Virus record (IMG/VR): IMGVR_UViG_3300042301_002266
Span: 21,826 to 85,825 of that record
DNA from: a virus
Reading direction: 5' to 3' (one strand)
Length of the DNA stretch: 64,000 nt
Shown piece by piece: positions 43,223-51,790 of this stretch (position 1 is the stretch's first letter; each line of letters begins with the position of its first letter). A program made the position numbers and the translations under genes. The notes under the pieces are model-generated. The model saw only the letters and a list, made by a program, of their open reading frames with translations. It searched no databases and was not told where the DNA came from.

Positions 43223-46162
43223 ATGGCTAGAAAAATTTTATTTGAGACAGGTTATACATTTGACCCATCTACACGAACAGTAGTAATTCCAGATCACATT
43301 CCAAGAGAGCGTTTGCTTCTTATTACAAATGTAACAGATAACCAGGTTATCTATAACTTCTCTGACCCTAGCCTAAAGGCAACATCCTATATAGCACAAA
43401 TTGATTCTGACAACGTAGCTACTACTACTGTTGTTCTTAACTACAATACTTCTGCAATGGATTCCACAGACAAGCTTCAAATTACTGTAGACGAATACGC
43501 AGAAAGTTTCCAACCAGATGAGTCCTTTATGGATCCTGTTGGAAAAATGCGTGTATCCCTACCACAATCTCTTATTGACACAGACTTTGAATATGGAACT
43601 CAGCCTACAAAATGGGAAGTTCTTTCATTAACAAATAATAAGCCAAGTTGCTACTATGATGTTCAGACACCAGTTGCACAACCATCTGGTGGAGCTAGAA
43701 ACTTTGTATCTATTGCAGGAACAGGATCAACAAGAGTTGTAACAGTTGTTACAAGTATTGCACACGGACTCTCAGCTGGAAGTAGATTCTTTATTCAGGA
43801 TACTTTAGATGTAAATGCTGATGGATGGTATTTAGTAGCATCTGTATCAACAACAACTGTTCCTAACGATACATTTACTTACATTGCAAGAGCAAATGTT
43901 ACAAATGGATCGGTTCTTGACACTACAAAAACTTTTGCTTATAGGGCATTTAATTATTCAGGATCTACTATTCCTGTATCTGTTTCTTCAGGTGCAGCAT
44001 TCACCAACTCTGGAACTACAGTAACTTGTACAACAACAAATGCACACGGACTAGGTTGTGGAGACTTAATCTATGTAACTGGAACTACTGCAGCAACTTC
44101 TAATCCACCAAATGGTGCGTGGGAAGTTAAGACAACTCCAACTACAAATACATTTACTTTTGACGTAGTAACTGCCCCAGTAGGTGCGATCACTGCAGCA
44201 GCTACCTCTCTTACGGGAAGACCAGGAAGTCTTTCCATCCACCGCCCATTCGATGGCGGAGTCAGGTTCACTACTGGATCTTCAGCCCCTGGTACAAAAA
44301 TTGTTCGTCAAACTCGTAGATACTTCCGTTACCAATCAGGTAAAGGCATCCAGTTCTCAACTGGATCAATGCTAAAGCCTGTAATGGCAGTTGATTTAGT
44401 ATCATCCTCATCAACTACTGTAACAGTTAAAACAAGATACGAGCACTTCCTTGGAGTTGGAGCACAGGTAAAAGTTTCTGGTGCTGATCAAACAGCATAC
44501 AATGGAACATTTACTGTAACTGGAATTACAAGTGCTAAAGAGTTTACATATACTGCAAATGAAGTTCCTTCTGCAACACCTGCAACAGGATTTCCTATTG
44601 AAGTTGCCCCAACCTCATGGTTTGGTGGTCAAACAAGACTTGGTATGTTCGATGAGCAAAATGGTTTCTTCTTTGAATTTGACGGTCAAGATTTGTGGGC
44701 TGTAAGACGATCAAGTACAGATCAAATTTCAGGAATTATTGCTGCAACAAATGGATCTCCAACTATTACTGGAACAGATACAAGGTTTGCAGAACAACTT
44801 GATCCAGGTGATAAGATTGCTATTCGTGGAGCAACATATGTTGTTCAGTCAATTACAAGTAATACTCAAATGTTTGTTTTCCCAGAATATCGTGGACAAA
44901 GTATCACCTCTGGTGGTATTGTAAGCAAGGTTGTAGACTTTAAGGTAAATCAAGAAGACTGGAACATTGACACAATGGATGGAAATGGTCCGTCAGGAGT
45001 AAACTTAGACCTTGCCAAAATGCAGATGTTCTATATTGACTACGCCTGGTATGGTGCAGGAGCAATTAGATTTGGATTTAAGGATGAGCGTGGAGAAGTA
45101 ATTTACTGTCATAGAATGACACATGCAAATGTTAAAACTGAAGCATATATGAGAACTGGAAACTTACCTGCACGTTATGAAGCATCTTCAGATCCTGCAA
45201 TCACAAAGCTTTCGGCTACTCTTTCTAATGTTGCAACTTCAATGAGTGTTAGCTCAACTGTAGGATTCCCAACCACTGGAACACTTGTTGTTACCAAGTC
45301 TGGAAATACATCACAGGAAATTGAGTATATAACATATACAGGAAAGACTGCAACATCATTTACGGGTCTTACAAGAGCTATCACAAATACAATAGTTAAT
45401 CCAGTTTCAGGTGCAACTGGTGGTGGAAATGGAACAGCTCAATCGTTTACATATTCTGCTACAGCACCAGTAAAGGTTGAACTATATACAAGACAGTATG
45501 CAACAGGAACCAGTCACTGGGGATCATCGGTAATTATGGATGGTAGATATGATGATGATAAATCATTTATTTTCCAAGGTGGTATGTTAACTACAATTGC
45601 CATTCCTAGAAGCTCTTCAACAAGATATGCTTTGCTAAGTCTAAGACTTGCACCATCTGTAGATAATGGAGTCGTTGGAATTTTTGGAGAAAGAGAACTA
45701 ATTAACAGAATGCAGTTAACTCTAAGACAAATGGATATCCTTGCTCAGTCAACAGCGTCTTCATCAAATAACCCTGGAGTATTCCTTGTTGAGCTAATTC
45801 TTAATGGTAGAGTAAATACTACTGATGGAAATAACTGGACAAATGTTGGTGGATCTAGTTTATCCCAAATTGCATACCATGCATCAGAGACAACATTTAC
45901 AGGTGGAGAGCCAATCTTCTCATTCTTTGTAAGTACAGTAACTAATGAAGCATCTGTTATTCAACAAGACCTAAACCTTGTTAGAGATCTTGGAAATAGC
46001 ATTATGGGTGGTGGATTAGTTAATACTTCACCAACTACAGAAGCAAATGTTTATCCAGATGGACCAGATGTTGTTACCGTTGTTGTTAGAAATCTTAGCA
46101 GTGCAAGCGTAACCTCTGGAAGAATAAATGCTAGAATGTCATGGACGGAAGCACAAGCTTAA
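43223..46162 (+). CDS. T4-like virion structural protein, FCCH modules
   Basis: 979 residues. The N-terminal part (residues 1-150) with PDHIPRERLLLITN resembles cyanophage structural proteins. Three FCCH-like modules (residues about 165-215, 255-300, 390-440) are followed by a conserved core FDEQNGFFFEFDGQDLWAVR, IDTMDGNGPSGVNLD, MFYIDYAWYGAGAIRFG and EAYMRTGNLPARYE, typical of large tail/fibre-associated proteins of T4-like marine phages. The exact position in the virion is unknown. Confidence 0.8.
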   Translation: MARKILFETGYTFDPSTRTVVIPDHIPRERLLLITNVTDNQVIYNFSDPSLKATSYIAQIDSDNVATTTVVLNYNTSAMDSTDKLQITVDEYAESFQPDESFMDPVGKMRVSLPQSLIDTDFEYGTQPTKWEVLSLTNNKPSCYYDVQTPVAQPSGGARNFVSIAGTGSTRVVTVVTSIAHGLSAGSRFFIQDTLDVNADGWYLVASVSTTTVPNDTFTYIARANVTNGSVLDTTKTFAYRAFNYSGSTIPVSVSSGAAFTNSGTTVTCTTTNAHGLGCGDLIYVTGTTAATSNPPNGAWEVKTTPTTNTFTFDVVTAPVGAITAAATSLTGRPGSLSIHRPFDGGVRFTTGSSAPGTKIVRQTRRYFRYQSGKGIQFSTGSMLKPVMAVDLVSSSSTTVTVKTRYEHFLGVGAQVKVSGADQTAYNGTFTVTGITSAKEFTYTANEVPSATPATGFPIEVAPTSWFGGQTRLGMFDEQNGFFFEFDGQDLWAVRRSSTDQISGIIAATNGSPTITGTDTRFAEQLDPGDKIAIRGATYVVQSITSNTQMFVFPEYRGQSITSGGIVSKVVDFKVNQEDWNIDTMDGNGPSGVNLDLAKMQMFYIDYAWYGAGAIRFGFKDERGEVIYCHRMTHANVKTEAYMRTGNLPARYEASSDPAITKLSATLSNVATSMSVSSTVGFPTTGTLVVTKSGNTSQEIEYITYTGKTATSFTGLTRAITNTIVNPVSGATGGGNGTAQSFTYSATAPVKVELYTRQYATGTSHWGSSVIMDGRYDDDKSFIFQGGMLTTIAIPRSSSTRYALLSLRLAPSVDNGVVGIFGERELINRMQLTLRQMDILAQSTASSSNNPGVFLVELILNGRVNTTDGNNWTNVGGSSLSQIAYHASETTFTGGEPIFSFFVSTVTNEASVIQQDLNLVRDLGNSIMGGGLVNTSPTTEANVYPDGPDVVTVVVRNLSSASVTSGRINARMSWTEAQA

Positions 46163-46175
46163 GGAGGCGTAATAA

Positions 46176-46742
46176 ATGGGGTTAAATAAACTAAACCACA
46201 TCTATACTACTGAACCTTTAACAGTAGAGTCTTTACTGGCTACTAATGATATAGGAATTTTAGACAACATCTTATTAGATGGTCAACTTGGTGATGCAAA
46301 TCAAGTAATTGCTATAAATTCTCAAGGAAATGGAATTGAATGGGCAACATTAGATGCTTTGCCTTCCCAGTCAGGAAACTCTGGAAAGTATCTTACTACT
46401 AATGGAACAGTAGCATCCTGGTCAGATCTTCCAACCGAAGTATTTAATGCAATTGGTACTGGCTCTGCACAAAATATTGATACCGCTATTGATGAAACCC
46501 TTAATGTAGGAGCAGAATATGCAGTTGCAGTTAAAACTGCAACGGGAAGATATGTCTCAAAAGTATTATTAATTTGTGATGGAACAAATGCTGTAAAAAT
46601 TACAGAGTATGGAATTTTAACAATTGGAACTGCCCCATCTGTTACAGTGGCAGCAGGAGGTAGTGCGTCAGCACCCAGATTATCTGTAAATGCTCCATTA
46701 AATGCAACAATAACATTAGTTAGAACATTGTTGGAGATCTAA
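46176..46742 (+). CDS. Fibre-associated structural protein
   Basis: 188 residues with AAGGAGG upstream. A short N-terminal domain (LNHIYTTEPLTVESLLATND), linker and a beta-rich C-terminal part (YAVAVKTATGRYVSKVLLIC, VTVAAGGSASAPRLSVNAP). Coupled to the collar proteins; likely a fibre adaptor or tip. Confidence 0.72.
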   Translation: MGLNKLNHIYTTEPLTVESLLATNDIGILDNILLDGQLGDANQVIAINSQGNGIEWATLDALPSQSGNSGKYLTTNGTVASWSDLPTEVFNAIGTGSAQNIDTAIDETLNVGAEYAVAVKTATGRYVSKVLLICDGTNAVKITEYGILTIGTAPSVTVAAGGSASAPRLSVNAPLNATITLVRTLLEI

Positions 46743-47470
46743 TGGCTAATTTAACAATCAAAGAGGGTGTAACACTTTCTGGAATTGATTCACAAACCAG
46801 AGAGGTATTAAATTCATTTGCTCAAATAGGAATGGTATTACCATTTTTAGGTCCAGTTACTCAAACCTCATCATCAGGTGTGATAACAACAACAGCACCA
46901 CCTGGATGGCTACTATGCAATGGCAATGCTTTTTTAAATACAGTTTATCCTAGACTTGCAGCAGTTCTACAAACAACATTTTTACCAGACTTAAGATCAA
47001 AATACATTATTGGTACAACCAACAATACCTTTATTGGTGGTCCACTTGGAAACAATACACATACTCACACTTCTTCATATGGAACATCTACAGTAAGCAG
47101 TGTTGCAATTTCTTCACATGAATCAGCAGCTGGGACAGTATCATCTGGTGCTTCTGCAACAAATCATGCTCACGCAAATAATGTTGGGGCTAATATTGAT
47201 TATTTATCAGGACAAACATTTGTTAATTATGTGGCTGGAAATCAGGCTAATATTCATTTAAGAACACATCAGCATAACCTTAACGTAGCAACCAACTCTG
47301 GAGCAACAAATGATAATCATGCACATACAATTACCAGAGCAGCCTCTGGTATTACACAAGGAGCTGCTTCTACTCATACACATGCTCCAAGCTATTCAAG
47401 TACTATAAGTAGTCCATCAAGTGCAATACCTACAGTATATGTTAATTATATAATTAAGGCAGATAAATAA
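46742..47470 (+). CDS. Tail collar-domain fibre tip protein
   Basis: 242 residues. Collar motif GWLLCNGNAFLNTVYPRL, then LPDLRSKYIIGTTN, then five His-x-His motifs (HTHT, HAHA, HQH, HAH, HTHA) alternating with Ser/Ala linkers. Such tips in T4-like short fibres bind iron/zinc in a trimeric needle. It overlaps its neighbours by a base. Confidence 0.85.
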   Translation: MANLTIKEGVTLSGIDSQTREVLNSFAQIGMVLPFLGPVTQTSSSGVITTTAPPGWLLCNGNAFLNTVYPRLAAVLQTTFLPDLRSKYIIGTTNNTFIGGPLGNNTHTHTSSYGTSTVSSVAISSHESAAGTVSSGASATNHAHANNVGANIDYLSGQTFVNYVAGNQANIHLRTHQHNLNVATNSGATNDNHAHTITRAASGITQGAASTHTHAPSYSSTISSPSSAIPTVYVNYIIKADK

Positions 47471-48189
47471 TGGCTAACTTTAAGCTATCTGCGGATAACA
47501 TTCTTGATAAAAACGGTAAAATACAAAATTTTCCTATAGGCTCAATAGTACCATTCTTTGGAACAACAGTTCCAGACGGGTGGCTTTTATGTAATGGTCA
47601 ATCCCTATCAACTACTGGAGATTATAAAGACTTATATGATGTAATTGGAACTACATACGGATCTGGATCGGGTACATTTTTAGTACCAAATATAAATCTT
47701 AGTTACCCAGCATCAAGCAATATTGACAATGCAACTAACTATCCAACAACTCATTCACATAGTGGAAACATGTCTCACGTTGCTACTTCTACTTCACATT
47801 CCATAACTCATAATCATACAGGAGGAACTGTTGGAATAGATGCAGCATCAGCAAGCCATAATCATGATGCTAATGCTAACAGTGTTAATGGTGGAGTAAC
47901 TCCAGCAGCAAATACAAATTCTGTTGCAAATAGAGCAATTAATCCAGGTCCAGCAAATAACTCACCACAGGCTGCCTGGGTAAGTCATACACACAACGCA
48001 GGAACTGGAACAACAAATGTTGGAAATAGTCCGTATAATCATAATCATAATGTTATGAACATAGCAGCTTCTTTTGATACTACTGCATCAGCAGCTGCCC
48101 ACGTTGTTGGTAGCAATACATTTACTCTTTCAACAGAATCACTATTTCGCCCTGAGGGGGTGATGGCGTACTTTATTATAAAGTATTAA
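47470..48189 (+). CDS. Tail collar-domain fibre tip protein
   Basis: 239 residues. Motif VPFFGTTVPDGWLLCNGQSL, five His-x-His motifs (HSH, HNH, HNH, HTH, HNH) and an ending LFRPEGVMAYFIIKY, the typical collar C-terminus. Paralogue of the genes on either side. Confidence 0.85.
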   Translation: MANFKLSADNILDKNGKIQNFPIGSIVPFFGTTVPDGWLLCNGQSLSTTGDYKDLYDVIGTTYGSGSGTFLVPNINLSYPASSNIDNATNYPTTHSHSGNMSHVATSTSHSITHNHTGGTVGIDAASASHNHDANANSVNGGVTPAANTNSVANRAINPGPANNSPQAAWVSHTHNAGTGTTNVGNSPYNHNHNVMNIAASFDTTASAAAHVVGSNTFTLSTESLFRPEGVMAYFIIKY

Positions 48190-48195
48190 ATAAAA

Positions 48196-48978
48196 ATGGC
48201 AGACTTTAAATCAGATAAAATAGATATCATACTAGATACATATCAAAACCTTTATGCAGGGATACCCACTGGAGCACTTGTACCCATAGCAGGTCCAGTC
48301 TCTTTATACTCAGCACCCTCTGTACAATACTACATAGATTTAGGTCTTCTTCCATGCAATGGTACTCAATGGAGCATATCAACATATCAAGAACTTTATA
48401 ATATAATTACACAAAATGGATCCGTTTTTCCATTTGGAACAAACACAAATGGATCAGGTGCTGCAGGATCTACACATTTTATTTTACCTAATATGTATAC
48501 TACAAAATATTTTCTATCTGGAACAGCCTCAAATATTTCAGTATCTAATACAGTTGGTCACTCACATACACATACTGTTACTACAAACCTATCAGCAAAT
48601 AATGCAGCATGGAATCATTATCATAATTTTTCTGCTAGTTCTAATGACGTTGCTATGAATTCTCATAACCATAACTATCCTGCAGGAAATGCTTCAACTG
48701 CTGGAAATGGTGGATCAATTATATCAAAAGCTGATGCATCTGGACCAACTGCATCATCTACAAGTCATAGTCATGGAGCACTTAATATGAATGCCTCAGC
48801 CTCAGAAAATCAAAATGCTGGAAACCACTCACATACTGGAAATACAGCTACCTCTAGTGAAGTAAGTGGTGGATCTCATTCACATATTGGACAAATAACA
48901 ACAACTCCAACATTCAATAGCAATTCTGTAGCTGTATACCCATCATTTGTAAATATGCTTTACTTTATTAAGTCTTAA
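48196..48978 (+). CDS. Tail collar-domain fibre tip protein
   Basis: 260 residues. A more diverged collar (GALVPIAGPVSLYS ... LPCNGTQWSISTYQELY), six His-x-His motifs, and a C-terminus FVNMLYFIKS. Third tandem paralogue, suggesting tip diversification. Confidence 0.82.
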   Translation: MADFKSDKIDIILDTYQNLYAGIPTGALVPIAGPVSLYSAPSVQYYIDLGLLPCNGTQWSISTYQELYNIITQNGSVFPFGTNTNGSGAAGSTHFILPNMYTTKYFLSGTASNISVSNTVGHSHTHTVTTNLSANNAAWNHYHNFSASSNDVAMNSHNHNYPAGNASTAGNGGSIISKADASGPTASSTSHSHGALNMNASASENQNAGNHSHTGNTATSSEVSGGSHSHIGQITTTPTFNSNSVAVYPSFVNMLYFIKS

Positions 48979-48987
48979 TGATATAAT
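48959..48987 (+). promoter_or_regulatory. Promoter TTTACT-N17-TATAAT (extended -10)
   Basis: -35 TTTACT at 48959-48964 and -10 TATAAT at 48982-48987, spacer 17, with TGA before the -10. It overlaps the end of the third collar gene and precedes the gene at 49011 with an AGGAA ribosome site. Confidence 0.65.
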
Positions 48988-49010
48988 ACTTCTAATAGAA
49001 AGAATAGGAA

Positions 49011-49736
49011 ATGTTTAACAAAACAAACAAACAAGTAATAAAATTTAAAGCAATAGATCAAAACGTTTTTAATGTTTTTGAGCCACCTGTACCTGCAAAA
49101 AAAATGATACCAGAATGGTATAAAAGACAGGACAAGCTAACAACTCCAGGACGCTTTTCAATTGGAGAAAATGGTAATCCAAATCATACAATTAAAGCTT
49201 GTATGCCAATTTTTGATGTGATTACTGCTGGATATATTTTTAAGCTTTCTGCTGATATACATTTTATTAATGATCATAATGGAAGCATCACGTCCCAATG
49301 GAGTACAAACAACCTTAGACCTATTGAATCTCATCCAACCACCCAATATCAAGAGTATAAGGTTCCAGATGGCTATCATCATACTGCATTTAAGTTCATT
49401 CAACCTTGGGTAGTTGAAACACCACCAGGATACTCTTGTTTATTTATGCAACCAGCAATGAGAGACGATCTTCCATTTCAAATTATTCCAGCAATTGTAG
49501 ATACTGATAAGCATCCCATTAAAGTAAACTTCCCATTCTTTATTAAAGAGCATTTTGAGGGAACTCTTGAAATGGGTACACCAATTATGCAAATAATTCC
49601 ATTTAAAAGAGAAGAATGGAGCCATGAAGTACTTGAAGACTTAACTCAAGTTAATAATAAAAAGTGGCTTTCAGCAGAAGGTAAAATTGGAAATAGATAT
49701 AAATCATTCTTTAGAACAATAAAGAAGTGGGACTAA
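49011..49736 (+). CDS. Unknown protein, cyanophage-like family
   Basis: 241 residues. Begins with a PPVPAKKMIPEWYK segment, followed by IKACMPIFDVITAGY, a His-containing YHHTAFKFIQPWVVETPPG, and FFIKEHFEGTLEMGTPIMQI. I recall similar proteins in cyanophages and other aquatic phages, without a known function. It forms a coupled unit with the next two genes, has its own promoter, and lacks any obvious catalytic motif. Confidence 0.7.
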   Translation: MFNKTNKQVIKFKAIDQNVFNVFEPPVPAKKMIPEWYKRQDKLTTPGRFSIGENGNPNHTIKACMPIFDVITAGYIFKLSADIHFINDHNGSITSQWSTNNLRPIESHPTTQYQEYKVPDGYHHTAFKFIQPWVVETPPGYSCLFMQPAMRDDLPFQIIPAIVDTDKHPIKVNFPFFIKEHFEGTLEMGTPIMQIIPFKREEWSHEVLEDLTQVNNKKWLSAEGKIGNRYKSFFRTIKKWD

Positions 49737-49738
49737 TA

Positions 49739-50245
49739 ATGGGTATGACATATGAAGAAAAGTATTTTGAGTACGACAAATATATTAAACTTGTTGTAGA
49801 TCATGAACATGGACATAAGACTATTCCAGAAATTGAAAACATAGACTATAGCCTTGCCAAAGAAGAACTTTCTGAAAATGAATTTAAAATTTTTATTATC
49901 TATTCATGTTTTAAAAAAGCAATGAATGGAGACGGTGCAGAAATTATTGACATCGCTGAGGACACATTAAAAGAACTTAAAAATGCAAGTCTAGACTTGC
50001 CACTATCTGCAGAATTTATAAATTCTTTATTTAGTTTTGATTCAGTATATAAAGTAATGTATGACCTTCTGCAATTGGCTGTTGACGGTGAATATAGAGG
50101 GATTAAAAAATCAAAAGACTACATTGATGGAGTAATAGATTCTATTATTGTTCTTAAGAAATTTCAAAGACACAACGGTTTTGGAGATTTTGAATGGACA
50201 GTAAGATGGAATAATGCTATTGATTACAACCCAAAAGATACCTAA
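49739..50245 (+). CDS. Hypothetical acidic protein
   Basis: 168 residues from ATG 49739 (ATG 49745 also possible). Helical and acidic (DYSLAKEELSENEFKIFIIY); middle gene of a three-gene unit with 49011 and 50245. No family recognised. Confidence 0.68.
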   Translation: MGMTYEEKYFEYDKYIKLVVDHEHGHKTIPEIENIDYSLAKEELSENEFKIFIIYSCFKKAMNGDGAEIIDIAEDTLKELKNASLDLPLSAEFINSLFSFDSVYKVMYDLLQLAVDGEYRGIKKSKDYIDGVIDSIIVLKKFQRHNGFGDFEWTVRWNNAIDYNPKDT

Positions 50246-50982
50246 TGTCAAAAAATTTTATAGAAAAAATAAATTTGTATGATACAAATATTTACGACAT
50301 TGTTCCATCTAAAGTAAAAAAAACGTTATTAGATCAAGAAGATAATAACTCATACAAATGTAAACCACTCAATGTAGCAAATACTTACGGATGGGACGTG
50401 CTATGTCCTTTTACTTTTACAGCACATTGGAACGGTGGTAATAGGCAGCAAGATATAACTATTGAATGTTATGATGAATCTATTTGTGTTGACTGCTCTC
50501 CAATGGTATCCCACTTTGGATTTGGTACTTTAACATTTAATATGGATTTTATTATCAGAACAAATGAAAATATTTCTTTGTATGTAAGGTCTCCAATTAA
50601 TACTTATATTGAAGGAGTCCAGCCACTAGATGCAATAGTTGAAACAGATTGGCTTCCATATACCTTTACATATAATTTTAAGTTTCCAAAGCCTGGTAAG
50701 GCAAGTTTTGTAAAAGGAGATCCACTTTATACCTTTTTCCCTATTGAAAGAGGTTTTATAGAAAGCTTTGATTTAAAATCATCAAACATTAATATGTATC
50801 CAGAATTACAAAATGAATTTGAACATTATAATGATACTAGAATTATATCAAATTCTAAAGACGTAGACAATAAACCAAACAATGTCAGAGGATTCTATAC
50901 TCGTGGAGAAAATTCAATGGGAAAAAAATATAATATAAAAAATCATGTAAAAACTACAATATTAGGGTATTTTAAAAAATAA
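50245..50982 (+). CDS. DUF6065-like protein
   Basis: 245 residues. KPLNVANTYGWDVLCPFTF, then SHFGFGTLTFNMDFIIRT, LYVRSPINTYIEGVQPLD, ETDWLPYTFTYNFKFPKPG and PLYTFFPIERGF fit the DUF6065 pattern as I remember it, known from cyanophages and bacteria without function. Its ATG overlaps the previous stop. Confidence 0.7.
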   Translation: MSKNFIEKINLYDTNIYDIVPSKVKKTLLDQEDNNSYKCKPLNVANTYGWDVLCPFTFTAHWNGGNRQQDITIECYDESICVDCSPMVSHFGFGTLTFNMDFIIRTNENISLYVRSPINTYIEGVQPLDAIVETDWLPYTFTYNFKFPKPGKASFVKGDPLYTFFPIERGFIESFDLKSSNINMYPELQNEFEHYNDTRIISNSKDVDNKPNNVRGFYTRGENSMGKKYNIKNHVKTTILGYFKK

Positions 50983-50988
50983 AAATAC

Positions 50989-51017
50989 TTTACTATATTG
51001 TGTAAATTTGATATAAT
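50989..51017 (+). promoter_or_regulatory. Promoter TTTACT-N17-TATAAT (extended -10)
   Basis: -35 TTTACT at 50989-50994 and -10 TATAAT at 51012-51017, spacer 17, with TGA before the -10. Same design as 48959. A normal leader with TAAGGA precedes ATG 51048. Confidence 0.68.
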
Positions 51018-51047
51018 AGAGTCCTAATTAAATTAAGGAAATAAATA

Positions 51048-51413
51048 ATGAAAATTTTAGTATATGGTACAGATACCTTTGATGACTATTCAACATTTAT
51101 GCGTGGTCTTATAGTTGCTATTGATGAAAATGCAAAGGGATCAGACGGTAAGATTGAGGTTTTTACCGCAGGTCCTAGAAAGATCAATAGTTATACTGCT
51201 GAGTTTATTAATAAGACTGAAGGATTCTTTAGACAAAAGAAAATTAGAACAAGATTTCGTAGAATACCTCGCTCAGAAGCTATTGAAAACTTTGAGTCCT
51301 ATGGGTTTGATCATGTATTATCATTTAACAATAAAAAAGATCCCAAATTCTTTGATGTTTTGATGGATAAGGCTGAAATTCTTAACATTAATTCGTCTTA
51401 CTACAAATATTAG
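51048..51413 (+). CDS. Small Rossmann-like protein
   Basis: 121 residues. The start MKILVYGTDTFDDYSTFMRG resembles nucleotide-binding Rossmann/SLOG-type proteins; a basic middle (KKIRTRFRRIPRSEA) and a C-terminal AEILNINSSYYKY follow. Function unknown. Confidence 0.65.
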   Translation: MKILVYGTDTFDDYSTFMRGLIVAIDENAKGSDGKIEVFTAGPRKINSYTAEFINKTEGFFRQKKIRTRFRRIPRSEAIENFESYGFDHVLSFNNKKDPKFFDVLMDKAEILNINSSYYKY

Positions 51414-51415
51414 GA

Positions 51416-51421
51416 TATAAT
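51416..51421 (+). promoter_or_regulatory. -10 box of leaderless promoter
   Basis: TATAAT ends six bases before ATG 51428 with no ribosome site in between. -35 not evident. Confidence 0.55.
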
Positions 51422-51427
51422 ATACTT

Positions 51428-51790
51428 ATGGCTAATCTAGTTTTTACACCAGCAGAGGTAAATGTTTCCATGACTAAAGGAGATTCTCTTAGCATGAATA
51501 TTACCCTACAAAATGATGACGGCACTGCCTATGGATTACCTGCTGGAACATTAACTTTTACATCTTCAATTAAAAAGGTTAGTGATAGTACGTCTGCAGG
51601 AACATTTACCTGCACACAGGTTGGTACAACCAATGTTATTACGATGTATATGAGCCCTACAATAAGTGCTGCCCTAGTTCCAGGTACACAATATAAGTAT
51701 GATCTACAAATGGCTGCAGGTAATGACTCAACAGGAACAAAGAAAACTTTTATTAAAGGAACTATTGATGTGGAAAGTGATGTTACATAA
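51428..51790 (+). CDS. Fibre/baseplate N-terminal-type protein
   Basis: 120 residues, beta-rich (VFTPAEVNVSMTKGDSLSMN, YKYDLQMAAGNDSTGTKKTF). It resembles small upper-fibre or baseplate-protein domains that connect fibres to the tail. Coupled to the following fibre gene. Confidence 0.7.
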   Translation: MANLVFTPAEVNVSMTKGDSLSMNITLQNDDGTAYGLPAGTLTFTSSIKKVSDSTSAGTFTCTQVGTTNVITMYMSPTISAALVPGTQYKYDLQMAAGNDSTGTKKTFIKGTIDVESDVT

